Position numbers and translations under genes: made by a program. From positions 1 through 64,000 of the forward strand of contig NZ_FNQM01000005.1 in the NCBI RefSeq assembly GCF_900107585.1: DNA of 64,000 bases. The letters are read 5' to 3'. The notes beneath the pieces are model-generated. The model worked only from the letters and a program-made list of their open reading frames with translations. It was not told where the DNA came from and did no database searches. The first letter of the stretch is position 1. Every line of letters begins with the position of its first letter. This DNA comes from Rubrimonas cliftonensis. Its GTDB lineage: Bacteria; Pseudomonadota; Alphaproteobacteria; Rhodobacterales; Rhodobacteraceae. Positions 12,101 to 19,757 of this stretch are shown here, piece by piece.

Positions 12101-12800
12101 CCTTCGCCGCCTTGGCCACCGCTGCCATGGCGCCGGCGTAGGAGTCGAAGTAGCGGTCGGCGTCGGCGTGGGTCCGGGCGGCCTCGCCCAGCATGTCGAA
12201 GGAGTAGGCGTAGCCCTTCGCCACCAGCGGCGCGCCGTTCTTCAGCGCCTCGCCAATGTCGCGGCCCAGCACGAACTGGGCGCCCATCTCGCGCATGGCG
12301 GCGCCGCAGGCGCGGCGGATCACCGGCTCGCCCATGCGCCGCACGAGGCCCCGCAGCGCGCCGACCACGCCCTCGCCTTCATCTTCCAGCACGCGCCCCG
12401 TCAGCATCAGCGCCCAGGTCGAGGCGTTGACCAGCACCGAGCCCGAGTCGCCGAGATGCGCCGCCCAGTCATGCGGCGCAATCTTGTCCTCGATCAGCGC
12501 GTCGACCGTGGCGGCGTCGGGCACGCGCAGCAGCGCCTCCGCCAGACACATCAGCGCGACGCCCTCGCGGGTCGAGAGGCCGTATTCGGCGAGGAAGGTC
12601 TCCATCACGCCCGGCCCGTCGCCGCCGCGCACCGCGCGCACCAGCCCGGCCGCATCGGCGGAGATCGCCGCGCGCTCCTCCGCCGACAGCTCGGCCGCGG
12701 CGAGCGCGGCGTTCACCGCCGCAGGCTCGCCGGCGGTCATGGCGGCGCGAAGCGCGTCGCGGCCGGGTTCCGGCGTCGTGTGGGTCTGGGCATGGGTCAT
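9189..12800 (-). CDS. putA: Bifunctional proline dehydrogenase / glutamate-semialdehyde dehydrogenase PutA
   Basis: Converts proline to glutamate in two steps: FAD-linked proline dehydrogenase, then NAD-linked P5C dehydrogenase, with substrate channelling. The 1203-residue protein shows the PRODH barrel (about residues 150-480, with EFQRLHGMGEALHEAL and RIYAPVG), the aldehyde dehydrogenase domain (VSPWNFPLAIFSGQ, FTGSTDTAK, catalytic Cys in AGQRCSALRV) and a C-terminal degenerate ALDH-like domain. There is no N-terminal ribbon-helix-helix, so it is enzyme only, as in other alphaproteobacteria. The start at 12800 is chosen for its AGGAGG box 8 nt upstream; ATGs at 12821 and 12836 lack one. It is divergent from putR. 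Confidence 0.96.
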   Translation of the reverse strand: MTHAQTHTTPEPGRDALRAAMTAGEPAAVNAALAAAELSAEERAAISADAAGLVRAVRGGDGPGVMETFLAEYGLSTREGVALMCLAEALLRVPDAATVDALIEDKIAPHDWAAHLGDSGSVLVNASTWALMLTGRVLEDEGEGVVGALRGLVRRMGEPVIRRACGAAMREMGAQFVLGRDIGEALKNGAPLVAKGYAYSFDMLGEAARTHADADRYFDSYAGAMAAVAKAAKGGDVRANPGLSVKLSALHPRYEAGRMAEAGPALAGRLLELARAAKAAGVGLNVDAEEADRLEPSLDVIARALADPSLKGWDGFGVVVQAYGLRAAPAIDWLHGLAEALDRRIMVRLVKGAYWDTEVRRAQTLGLSDYPVFTRKAHTDANYLGCARRLMGMRERIYPQFATHNAHSAAAVLRMAGARREDFEFQRLHGMGEALHEALRVREGVRCRIYAPVGAHRDLLAYLVRRLLENGANSSFVHQIVDEDVAPETIAADPLAVVAETGGERHPLIPAPAALWGAERRNSQGWDLTDPGEWAAYEAARAPFASPFRWEGGDGSGEARELRNPARPDDLVGLARELTGEEASAAVGAAQAAQPGWAATPVAERAGALRRAADLYEANAGELFALVAREAGKTPLDAVAELREAVDFLRYYAAQAAEAEAGTSARGVIVCVSPWNFPLAIFSGQVAAALVTGNAVVAKPAEQTPLVAARAVALLHAAGVPADALRLALGDGPTVGAALTADPRIAGVCFTGSTDTAKAIERQLAKTAPAAMLIAETGGLNAMLVDSTALPEQAVRDIVASAFQSAGQRCSALRVLYVQKDIAKGLIEMIEGAMDALAIGDPWGRDVDAGPVIDAEAQADIEGYVAQAEAEGRLIKKLAPPQGGCFAGPAMVRVNAIADMPREVFGPVLHVATFEGDALKVAQAVNARGFGLTFGLHTRIDGRVQALVDALKVGNVYVNRNQIGAVVGSQPFGGEGLSGTGPKAGGPHYLRRFRLGGFAGKSAQAAPAAPAAAVASALAGLEKAGAAAWAARGDRVAALRAALRGKAHAAMAEAAAVDMGPIDLPGPTGEANQLRLAPRGVALCLGPDAEALTAQAVKALAMGCAVLAVAPGATQALAALAAVAPVAALDGTPPPEVFAETAVACVGWDGPAEAVRGAMAARKGALTPLVTAGDAASLYAVERVVSVDLTAAGGDAALLAAAA

Positions 12801-12892
12801 GGCGAGCGCCTCCTGCGTCATCGTCGCATCATACATGGCGTCCCACTAGGCGCCCGTCCGCGAATGCAGGACGCTTCAGGTCATTCGGCCTT

Positions 12893-12920
12893 TTGTTGCG
12901 CCCATTTACGGTGCTATCGT
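12893..12920 (+). promoter_or_regulatory. Candidate putR promoter, possibly giving a leaderless mRNA
   Basis: TTGTTG (12893-12898) and TATCGT (12915-12920), 16 bp apart, form a plausible housekeeping promoter in the 127-nt putA/putR gap. The start site would fall at about 12927, directly at the putR ATG (12928), which has no ribosome-binding site. PutR would be expected to bind in this gap; no clear palindrome was fixed. Confidence 0.4.
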
Positions 12921-12927
12921 CCCGCCA

Positions 12928-13386
12928 ATGGTGGAGAAGCAGGATGATCTGGACGCCGCCGACCGCAGGCTGCTGGCCGCGCTGGCCGAGGACGGGCGCC
13001 TCAGCCTCGCCGCGCTCGCTGCGCGCGCGGGCCTCACCAAGTCGCCGACGCAGGCGCGGGTGCGGCGGCTGGAGCGGATCGGCGCGATCCGCGGCTACGG
13101 CGCGCGGCTCGACCACGCCCGGCTCGGCCTCGGCCACATCGCCTTCGTGCAGGTGACGCTGAGCGACACCCGCTCCGCCGCGCTCGCAGCTTTCAACGCC
13201 GCCGCGCGGGACGCGCCGGGCATCGTGGAGTGCCACATGATCGCGGGCGGCTTCGACTACCTGCTGAAGGTGCGCACGCGCGACATCGCGGGCTTTCGCA
13301 GGCTGCTCGGCGAAACCATCTCGGCGCTGCCCCATGTGGCGCAGACCTCGACCTTCGTGGTGATGGAGGCGGTTAAGGAGGGCTGA
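12928..13386 (+). CDS. putR: Lrp/AsnC-family proline utilisation regulator PutR
   Basis: Proline-responsive activator of putA in alphaproteobacteria. The 152-residue protein has an N-terminal HTH (DAADRRLLAALAEDGRLSLAALAARAGLTKSPTQARVRRLE) and a C-terminal RAM ligand-binding and oligomerisation domain (HIAFVQVTLS, GIVECHMIAGGFDYLLKVRTRD). SPTQARVRRLE is typical of the PutR subgroup. It is transcribed divergently from putA, the usual arrangement. The ATG lacks a Shine-Dalgarno box and a promoter-like pair sits immediately upstream, so translation may be leaderless. Confidence 0.92.
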   Translation: MVEKQDDLDAADRRLLAALAEDGRLSLAALAARAGLTKSPTQARVRRLERIGAIRGYGARLDHARLGLGHIAFVQVTLSDTRSAALAAFNAAARDAPGIVECHMIAGGFDYLLKVRTRDIAGFRRLLGETISALPHVAQTSTFVVMEAVKEG

Positions 13387-13517
13387 CGTTCCCGCCCGCC
13401 TCCCCGTCGGCGGCCTGCGGACGCCCGGGCTTCACCAAGCCGGATCGCCAAGCTAGAAGGACGCCGGTCGCGCGGGACAGACGCGGCGAGGGGCGCAGGA
13501 CGGGGGCGGCGGGGCAC

Positions 13518-14747
13518 ATGGCGGCAGGCACGGAGGGCGCGAAGCCCGGCGACGCGGATCTTCTTGGCGGCGCCGTCCACCGCTCGGCCGCGCTGAGCCG
13601 CGAGGGGCTTCTGGAGCGGGCCTTCACCAGCGCGTTCTCCGGCCTCGTCTACGCCCAGATCTGGGAGGATCCCGCCGTCGACCTCGCGGCGCTGGAGCTG
13701 AAGCCCGGCTCGACCATCGCCGCCATCGCCTCGGGCGGCTGCAACGTCATGAGCTACCTGACGGCGGACCCGGCGCGGGTGATCGCCGTCGATCTCAACC
13801 CGCACCATGTCGCGCTGGTGCGGCTGAAGGCCGCCGCCGCCCGCACGCTGCCCGATCACGCGGCGTTCCTGCGCATGTTCGGCAGCGGGGAGCACCCGCA
13901 GAACCCCGCGCTCTACGACGCGCATGTGCGCGCGGGGCTCGACGCCGGGACGCGCGGGTACTGGGAGGGCGGGAGCCTGCGCGGGCGGCGCATCGGCATG
14001 TTCGTCGCCGGGCTCTACCGCCAGGGGCTGCTCGGCCGCTTCATCATGGTCGCGAACTGGGCGGCGCGGCGCTACGGCGTCGACCTCTCCGAGATCGCCG
14101 CCTGCCGCACCGTCGATGAGCAGCGGCGCTTCTTCGAGACGCGCATCTCACCGATGCTGGACCGCCGGCTCGTGCGCTGGATCACGCGGCGCAAGGCGTC
14201 GCTCTTCGGGCTCGGCATCCCGCCGGCGCAGTACGACGCGCTGGCCGGGGACAGGCCGATGGCGGAGGTGCTGCGCGAGCGTCTCGGCAGGCTGGCCTGC
14301 GGCTTTCCGATGAGCGAGAACTACTTCGCGTGGCAGGCCTTCTGCGGCGGCTATGGCGAGAACGGGCCGTTCCCGCCCTATCTGCAGGCGGAGAACTGGG
14401 ACGCGGTGCGCAGCCGCGCCGACCGCGTGAGCGTCGAGAACGTCTCGATGACGGACCGTCTCGCCGCCGCCGAGCCCGGCTCGGTGGACGCCGTCGTGCT
14501 GCTCGATGCGCAGGACTGGATGACCGACGGGCAGCTCAACGCGATCTGGACGGCGATCACCCGCGCCGCCGCGCCCGGCGCGCGCGTCATCTACCGCACC
14601 GCCGGCGAGGAGACGATCCTTCCGGGCCGCGTCAAGCACGAGACGCTCGACCGCTGGGAGTACCTTGCCGAGCGCTCGGCCGCGCTGCACCGGGCGGACC
14701 GGTCGGCCATCTACGGCGGCTTTCACATCTACAAACTGAAGGGCTGA
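13518..14747 (+). CDS. btaA: BtaA, SAM:diacylglycerol 3-amino-3-carboxypropyltransferase
   Basis: First step of betaine lipid (DGTS) synthesis: transfers the aminocarboxypropyl group of S-adenosylmethionine to diacylglycerol, giving a phosphorus-free membrane lipid. The 409-residue DUF3419-family protein has the conserved N-terminus (FSGLVYAQIWEDPAVD), the SAM-binding loop AIASGGCNVMSYL followed by VIAVDLNPHH, and SENYFAWQAFCGGYG. It is followed 4 nt later by btaB, so the two form an operon as in Rhodobacter. In that group expression rises on phosphate limitation; no Pho box was identified here. Confidence 0.94.
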   Translation: MAAGTEGAKPGDADLLGGAVHRSAALSREGLLERAFTSAFSGLVYAQIWEDPAVDLAALELKPGSTIAAIASGGCNVMSYLTADPARVIAVDLNPHHVALVRLKAAAARTLPDHAAFLRMFGSGEHPQNPALYDAHVRAGLDAGTRGYWEGGSLRGRRIGMFVAGLYRQGLLGRFIMVANWAARRYGVDLSEIAACRTVDEQRRFFETRISPMLDRRLVRWITRRKASLFGLGIPPAQYDALAGDRPMAEVLRERLGRLACGFPMSENYFAWQAFCGGYGENGPFPPYLQAENWDAVRSRADRVSVENVSMTDRLAAAEPGSVDAVVLLDAQDWMTDGQLNAIWTAITRAAAPGARVIYRTAGEETILPGRVKHETLDRWEYLAERSAALHRADRSAIYGGFHIYKLKG

Positions 14748-14751
14748 GCCG

Positions 14752-15408
14752 ATGGCGCGCGACCACGCGGCGCTGATGGACGGCGTCTATCGCCGCCAGC
14801 GCCACATCTACGACGCCACGCGGAAGTTCTTCCTGTTCGGCCGCGACGGGCTGATCGAGGATCTGCGGCCTGCGGCGGGCGACCGCGTGCTCGAGGTCGG
14901 CTGCGGCACCGGGCGCAACCTCGTCCTCGCTGCGCGGCGCTGGCCGCAGGCGCGCTTCTTCGGCTTCGACATCTCCGAGGCGATGCTGGAGACGGCGCGC
15001 GAGAGCGTCGCGCGGGCCGGGCTGGAGGGCCGCATCCGCCTCGCGCAGGGCGACGCGACCGGTTTCGACCCCGCCGCGATGTTCGGCGAGCCGGCGTTCG
15101 ACCGCGTGGCCTTCTCCTACACGCTCTCGATGATCCCGGACTGGCGCGGCGCGCTGCGGGCCGGTTTCGCGGTCGTCGCGCCGGGCGGGCTGGCGATGGC
15201 GGTCGATTTCGGCGATCAGGCCGGCTATCCGGCGCTGGCGCGCAGGGGCCTGCGCGGCTGGCTCGGCCTGTTTCACGTCGCGCCGCGCGACGACATCGCC
15301 GCCGCCTGGGCCGAGGCCGCGCAGGCGGCGGGGCTGACCGACCCCAAGGCGCGCAGCCTCTATAGCGGCTACGCCGTGGCGCTGACGGCCGAACGCCCCG
15401 CAGGCTGA
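14752..15408 (+). CDS. btaB: BtaB, betaine lipid N-methyltransferase
   Basis: Class I SAM-dependent methyltransferase that trimethylates the amino group of the btaA product (DGHS) to DGTS. The 218-residue protein has motif I VLEVGCGTGRN, the acidic loop FGFDISEAML, and FSYTLSMIPDW. The 4-nt spacing to btaA and the AAGGG before the start support co-translation. Pairing with btaA is what assigns the substrate; the sequence alone would say only small-molecule methyltransferase. Confidence 0.92.
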   Translation: MARDHAALMDGVYRRQRHIYDATRKFFLFGRDGLIEDLRPAAGDRVLEVGCGTGRNLVLAARRWPQARFFGFDISEAMLETARESVARAGLEGRIRLAQGDATGFDPAAMFGEPAFDRVAFSYTLSMIPDWRGALRAGFAVVAPGGLAMAVDFGDQAGYPALARRGLRGWLGLFHVAPRDDIAAAWAEAAQAAGLTDPKARSLYSGYAVALTAERPAG

Positions 15409-15502
15409 GGCGCTGCGAGACCTGTCGCGCGCGGCGCCGCTTGCAACGGCGCGGTCGCCCTGAGCCTAATGGCGCGAAGCTGTCAGGGGGGAGGCGGGGC
15501 GC

Positions 15503-16723
15503 ATGTCGATCATCCGGGTCTCGATGCTGGCCGACGCGCTCTACGCGCCCGACGAGGCAGGCAACATCGACGTCGCGCCGTTCTCGCGCGCGAAGGGCAA
15601 GGACCGCCGGGGCAGGGGGGCGATGCGGCTATACAAGCGCGGCGCGCGCCCCAAGCCGGGCGACCCGCTCTTCGCCTATCTCGCCCGCTCGCTGCAGATC
15701 GAGGCGATGCATCTGCCGCCGGACGCGCCGGTGACGGTGATGGTCCACGGGTTCCAGTTCGACCCCGCGACCATCGTGATGACGCCGCCGCACCACCACA
15801 AGGCGGACAATCCGCACGCCCGGCTCTATCACTTCGAGCGGCACGAGCTGGCGCGCGAGATGCGGGCGCATTCCACGAGCTGGCCGCTCGGCCTCGGCTT
15901 CGCGAACGAGGACGGCGGGCGCGACGGCCTGTGCATAGGCTTCGGCTGGTACTCCAACCCCGGCTTCTTCTCGTCGCTGTTCCACCATGGCGAGAACTTC
16001 TACGCCCGCGCCTACAACAACGCCGAAGTGGCGGCGTGGCAGCTCGTCTGCGTGCTGGAGGTGCTGGCGGAAATCCTGCAGCGGCCCATCGACGTCTTCT
16101 GCCATTCGCTCGGCAGCCGGGTGGTCGTGCGCGCGGTGGCGATGGCGACCTCGCCGCTGCCGAACCTCGCCGCGATGCATGTCGAGCCGAAGGAGCGCTG
16201 GGTGGTCCGCCCCGTGCTGCGCTGGCTCGACCGGGTGCTGCTGCTGGCCGGCGCGGAGAAGGTGCTGGAGGCGCAGCTCATGCTGACGCACCTGAACGGC
16301 TGGGCGGCCGCGGTGCGGCCCGAGCGCCGGCCCTGCTTCTTCAACGTCCTCAGCCGCGAGAACGACGTGCTGGACAAGCTCGGCGAGAATTTCGGCCCCG
16401 CCGCGCCGGGCTCGAAGCAGGTGATCGGCCACAACGGGCTGGAGAAGCTCGACCCGTCATGGGTGGACATCCAGCTCGATGATACCGACGTGGCGGCGTG
16501 GTTTCTCGCGCGCGATTATCGCGTCAGCGGGGACGACAGCCAGGGCGTCTTCGCCGTGATGGACCATTGGATCCACTACACCTGGCCCGACAACATGCGC
16601 CTCTATCGCGACATCCTGCGCGATCGGGACAGGTGGAGCGTGGCGGGGCTGAAATCGACCGACCCTTCGCTGTTCGACACGCTGAGGATCAATCGCGGCC
16701 CCGGCCGGCGCGGGTTCGACTGA
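15503..16723 (+). CDS. Alpha/beta-hydrolase-like protein of unknown function
   Basis: A 406-residue cytosolic protein. Two hydrolase-fold landmarks are visible: the oxyanion strand TVMVHGFQFD (about residue 77) and the nucleophile elbow FCHSLGSRVV (about residue 197), where Cys replaces the usual first Gly. A late His may complete the triad (MDHWIHYTW). It also carries a run PPHHHKADNPHARLYHFERHE and a Trp-rich middle. No signal peptide or membrane span. The start at 15503 has a strong GGGGGGAGG box. It lies 94 nt after btaB on the same strand, so an esterase or lipase role in lipid turnover is possible but unproven. A tandem repeat overlaps its stop codon. Confidence 0.72.
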   Translation: MSIIRVSMLADALYAPDEAGNIDVAPFSRAKGKDRRGRGAMRLYKRGARPKPGDPLFAYLARSLQIEAMHLPPDAPVTVMVHGFQFDPATIVMTPPHHHKADNPHARLYHFERHELAREMRAHSTSWPLGLGFANEDGGRDGLCIGFGWYSNPGFFSSLFHHGENFYARAYNNAEVAAWQLVCVLEVLAEILQRPIDVFCHSLGSRVVVRAVAMATSPLPNLAAMHVEPKERWVVRPVLRWLDRVLLLAGAEKVLEAQLMLTHLNGWAAAVRPERRPCFFNVLSRENDVLDKLGENFGPAAPGSKQVIGHNGLEKLDPSWVDIQLDDTDVAAWFLARDYRVSGDDSQGVFAVMDHWIHYTWPDNMRLYRDILRDRDRWSVAGLKSTDPSLFDTLRINRGPGRRGFD

Positions 16724-16759
16724 CGCGGCTGGGACTGATGCGGCTGGGACTGACGCGGC
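16718..16759. repeat. 15-bp tandem repeat, 2.8 copies, across a stop codon
   Basis: GACTGACGCGGCTGG (16718-16732), GACTGATGCGGCTGG (16733-16747) and GACTGACGCGGC (16748-16759) are tandem copies with one mismatch. The first contains the stop codon of the hydrolase gene; the array fills most of the gap before the convergent GDPD-like gene. It looks like recent slippage duplication. Confidence 0.85.
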
Positions 16760-16766
16760 GCCGGGT

Positions 16767-17597
16767 TCAGGCGGCGGCGCCGGCGTCCGGCGCTGTCGCG
16801 ACGCGGGTCTCCGAGGCTGCGTGGCTCTCGCGTCCCTTGGCGGAGATGATCGCATAGTCGTAGCCGCCATGGGCCGCCTCGCGCCGCGCCTGCGCCCGTG
16901 AGCCCAGCCCGTAGAGCGCCACCGTAAGCCCCTCGGACGCCGCCAGCGCCGCCAGCGCCGGGTTCCAGAAGAGCCGGTGCAGGCACAGCCCGTCGACGCC
17001 GGCGGGCAGCGCCGAGATGCCGTGACCGGGCGCGACGAGCTTGATGTTGATGTTGTGGCGGTTGTGCTTCTCCAGCCGCGGCGTGAAGTTCTGCGCCGAC
17101 CAGAAGAACGGGAACGAGTTGCACAGGTAGAGGTCGTCGATGCGCCGCGCCGCACGACCGGCCGCCGCCCGCCTGCCGGCGCGCTGCGAGACGATGGGGG
17201 CGACGCAGAAAAGTATCTTCGCCTCGGGCAGGGTTTCGCGGATCGCCGCGACCTCGCCCTCGTGCCAGCACGCGAACACGATCTCCGCCGCCGGCGGGCG
17301 GCGCGCGATGGTCAGCGCCGCGGCCCGGGCCGCGGTCTCGCACTTCACGTCCAGCAGCAGCAGCCTCGGCGCCTCGGGCAGCGAGGTGAGCGCCCGCAAC
17401 ACCTCGTCGAAGCAGTGCCCGCGGAGCTTCCGCGGTGCGCCTCCGGCCAGGATCAGGGGTGCGTGGCGCACGGTGAGACTGCCTGCAGCGTCGAGGCGCA
17501 GATCGAGTTCGGCCCCGTCGAAGCCGCGCACACGCCGCGGGTCCAGGCTGTCGAGCCGCTCCCCGTCCCGCAGAATTCGATGGGCTATGAACCGCAT
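16767..17597 (-). CDS. Glycerophosphodiester phosphodiesterase-like protein
   Basis: Probable GDPD-family enzyme, which hydrolyses glycerophosphodiesters from phospholipid head groups to glycerol-3-phosphate and an alcohol. The 276-residue protein starts MRFIAHRILRDGERLDS, then GFDGAELDLRLDAAGSLTVRHAP, matching the family HR...ExD...H pattern, but HRI replaces the usual HRG and the C-terminal half diverges, so activity is uncertain. The start at 17597 gives the fold its normal N-terminus and has a weak AAGG; an ATG 12 codons upstream has no ribosome site. It is convergent with the alpha/beta hydrolase and divergent from gpmI. Confidence 0.72.
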   Translation of the reverse strand: MRFIAHRILRDGERLDSLDPRRVRGFDGAELDLRLDAAGSLTVRHAPLILAGGAPRKLRGHCFDEVLRALTSLPEAPRLLLLDVKCETAARAAALTIARRPPAAEIVFACWHEGEVAAIRETLPEAKILFCVAPIVSQRAGRRAAAGRAARRIDDLYLCNSFPFFWSAQNFTPRLEKHNRHNINIKLVAPGHGISALPAGVDGLCLHRLFWNPALAALAASEGLTVALYGLGSRAQARREAAHGGYDYAIISAKGRESHAASETRVATAPDAGAAA

Positions 17598-17811
17598 CGT
17601 TCGACCTTGGCTGTTATTTCCTTCCGGGGCCATACCTGAAAATTCAAGCGTGCGCGCGACTTTCCGGCATGTCTGACGAAAAATTCACCGAAGCGACAAG
17701 CATTCGATACGCGGGCGCCGCAAAGCCGTCGCACGCCTGCCCTAGGCCCGGCGCCTTGCGCCCGCAGCGCGCGCGCGGCACTGTCGCCGCCGCAATCTGG
17801 ACGGGAAAACG

Positions 17812-19329
17812 ATGGCCTATCGACCGGTGGTTCTGTGCATTCTCGACGGCTGGGGGCTCGCCGACGCCGGCGGGTCGAACGCCGTGTCGCAGGCGCGCAC
17901 GCCGGTCTTCGACGACCTGACGGCGAACCGGCCGACCGCCACGCTCGTCACCAGCGGCGAGAACGTCGGCCTGCCGAAGGGCCAGATGGGCAATTCCGAG
18001 GTCGGTCACGTCAACATCGGCGCCGGCCGGGTGGTCTGGATGGATCTGCCGAGGATCGACCGGGCCATCGCCACCGGCGCCTTCGCCGCCAACCCGACGC
18101 TGAAGGCCTTCGCCGCGCCGCTGCGTGAGAACGGGCGCGTCGCCCATGTGATGGGGCTCATGAGCCCCGGCGGCGTCCACAGCCACCAGCGCCACCTCGC
18201 CGCAGCGGCGCAGGCGCTGGCCGCGATGGGCGTGGAGGTCCGCGTCCACGCCTTTCTCGACGGCCGCGACGTCCCCCCGAAAAGCGCGCTCTCCGCGCTG
18301 GACGCCTTCATGGCCGACGCGCCGCAGGCGCGCATCGCCACCGTCTCGGGCCGCTTCCACGCGATGGACCGCGACAGGCGCTGGGAGCGCGTGGAGGCCG
18401 CCTACGACGCCGTCGCGCTCGGCCGCGGCGAGAAGGCGCCTTCCGCCCGCTCGGCGATCGAGGCCGCCTACGCCCGCGGAGAGACCGACGAGTTCGTGAC
18501 GCCCACCGTGATCGGCGACTACGTCGGCATGGCAGAGGGCGACGGCGCGCTCTGCGTCAACTTCCGCGCGGACAGGATGCGCGAGCTGCTCGCCGCGCTC
18601 GGCGACCCGGATTTCGACGGATTCGAGCGGCCGGGCTGGCCGCGGCCGGGCGCGATGTGCGGCATGACCTCCTATTCCGAGGCGCATGACCGCTACATGA
18701 CCGCGCTCTACCCGCCCAGCCCGCCGAAGAACACGCTGGGCGACTGGGTGGCGCAGCACGGCCTGCGCCAGTTCCGCGTCGCCGAGACCGAGAAGTATCC
18801 CCATGTGACCTTCTTTCTCAACGGCGGCGTCGAGGACGCCTATCCCGGCGAGGACCGGCACATGGCGCCGAGCCCGAAGGTGCGCACCTACGACCTTGCG
18901 CCCGAGATGTCGGCGGCGGAGGTGACGGAGAAGCTCGTCGGCGCGATCGCCTCGGGCGGCTACGATCTGATCGTCGCGAACTACGCCAACCCCGACATGG
19001 TGGGCCACACCGGCGATCTAGCCGCGGCGGTCAGGGCGGTGGAGACGGTGGACGCCTGTCTCGGCCAGGTGGTGGAGGCGGTGCGGCGCTCGGGCGGGGC
19101 GATGCTCGTCTTCGCCGACCACGGCAACTGCGAGCAGATGACGGACCCCGAGACCGGCGGACCGCACACTGCGCACACGCTCAACCCGGTGCCGCTGATC
19201 CTCGTCGGCGGGCCGTCGGGGGCGAAGCTGAGCGCGGGAAGGCTCGCCGACGTGGCGCCCACGGCGCTAGCGCTGATGGACCTCGCCCAGCCGACCGAGA
19301 TGAGCGGCCGCTCGCTCCTTGGGCGATGA
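17812..19329 (+). CDS. gpmI: 2,3-bisphosphoglycerate-independent phosphoglycerate mutase
   Basis: Interconverts 3- and 2-phosphoglycerate in glycolysis and gluconeogenesis using two Mn ions and a phosphoserine intermediate. The 505-residue length is standard. Landmarks: LCILDGWG (first metal Asp), phosphoserine Ser62 in KGQMGNSEVGHVNIGAG, HIS-type motifs SPGGVHSHQRH and FLDGRDVPP, and the second metal site NPDMVGHTG with FADHGNCE. The start at 17812 has a GGACGGGAA box; the 214-nt divergent gap to the GDPD-like gene must hold both promoters. The stop overlaps the next start (ATGA). Confidence 0.96.
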   Translation: MAYRPVVLCILDGWGLADAGGSNAVSQARTPVFDDLTANRPTATLVTSGENVGLPKGQMGNSEVGHVNIGAGRVVWMDLPRIDRAIATGAFAANPTLKAFAAPLRENGRVAHVMGLMSPGGVHSHQRHLAAAAQALAAMGVEVRVHAFLDGRDVPPKSALSALDAFMADAPQARIATVSGRFHAMDRDRRWERVEAAYDAVALGRGEKAPSARSAIEAAYARGETDEFVTPTVIGDYVGMAEGDGALCVNFRADRMRELLAALGDPDFDGFERPGWPRPGAMCGMTSYSEAHDRYMTALYPPSPPKNTLGDWVAQHGLRQFRVAETEKYPHVTFFLNGGVEDAYPGEDRHMAPSPKVRTYDLAPEMSAAEVTEKLVGAIASGGYDLIVANYANPDMVGHTGDLAAAVRAVETVDACLGQVVEAVRRSGGAMLVFADHGNCEQMTDPETGGPHTAHTLNPVPLILVGGPSGAKLSAGRLADVAPTALALMDLAQPTEMSGRSLLGR

Positions 19330-19757
19330 CCTCGCAACGAACCTCGCCCGAAGACCGGTCGCGGCGCGCGGACGAGGCGGAGACGCCTTCGCGCGCCGTC
19401 GCGCGCGAGGCGCATCGCGCGTCCTGCCCCGGCCCTGTCGCTCTGCGCGCGGGCGAACCGATGCGCCTGACAGGGCGCGGGGACATCTGGGACGGGTGGC
19501 GCCGGCTCTGGGACGTCGCCGCGGATAGGCGCGAAGGCTGGGTTCCGGGCGATCTGCCGGCGTCCGCGGAGACCTGCGGCGCCGCCGGGGACGCGGGCGG
19601 CCGCGTCGCGACTGCGGCGCGCGACTACGGCGCCGCTGAACTCGACTGCGCGCCGGGCGATGCGCTCGCCGTTCTTGAGCGCCGCCACGGCTGGGCGCTC
19701 TGCCGGGACGCGCGCGGCGCCGTCGGCTGGATACCCTTGCGGCGGCTAGATGTCTGA
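19326..19757 (+). CDS. SH3-domain protein between gpmI and the EnvC-like gene
   Basis: A 143-residue cytosolic or loosely targeted protein without a signal peptide. Two SH3-like units are visible: GEPMRLTGRGDIWDGWRRLW with REGWVPGD (about residues 43-75) and AARDYGAAELDCAPGD with WALCRDARGAVGWIPLRRLDV (about 97-143), both with the ALDY-like opening and the GWxP strand. The first about 40 residues are charged and probably disordered. It overlaps gpmI by 4 nt and the next gene by 8 nt, so it is translationally coupled within this operon. Binding partner unknown; a cell-wall or protein-protein role is inference. Confidence 0.72.
   Translation: MTSQRTSPEDRSRRADEAETPSRAVAREAHRASCPGPVALRAGEPMRLTGRGDIWDGWRRLWDVAADRREGWVPGDLPASAETCGAAGDAGGRVATAARDYGAAELDCAPGDALAVLERRHGWALCRDARGAVGWIPLRRLDV

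Noticed and set aside
11367-12947. 526-residue plus-strand ORF opposite putA
   Set aside because: Antisense to the conserved proline dehydrogenase domain; no ribosome site or recognisable fold.
16711-16725. GGTTCGA resembling a tRNA T-loop
   Set aside because: It is the coding end of the hydrolase gene with no acceptor, D or anticodon stems around it.
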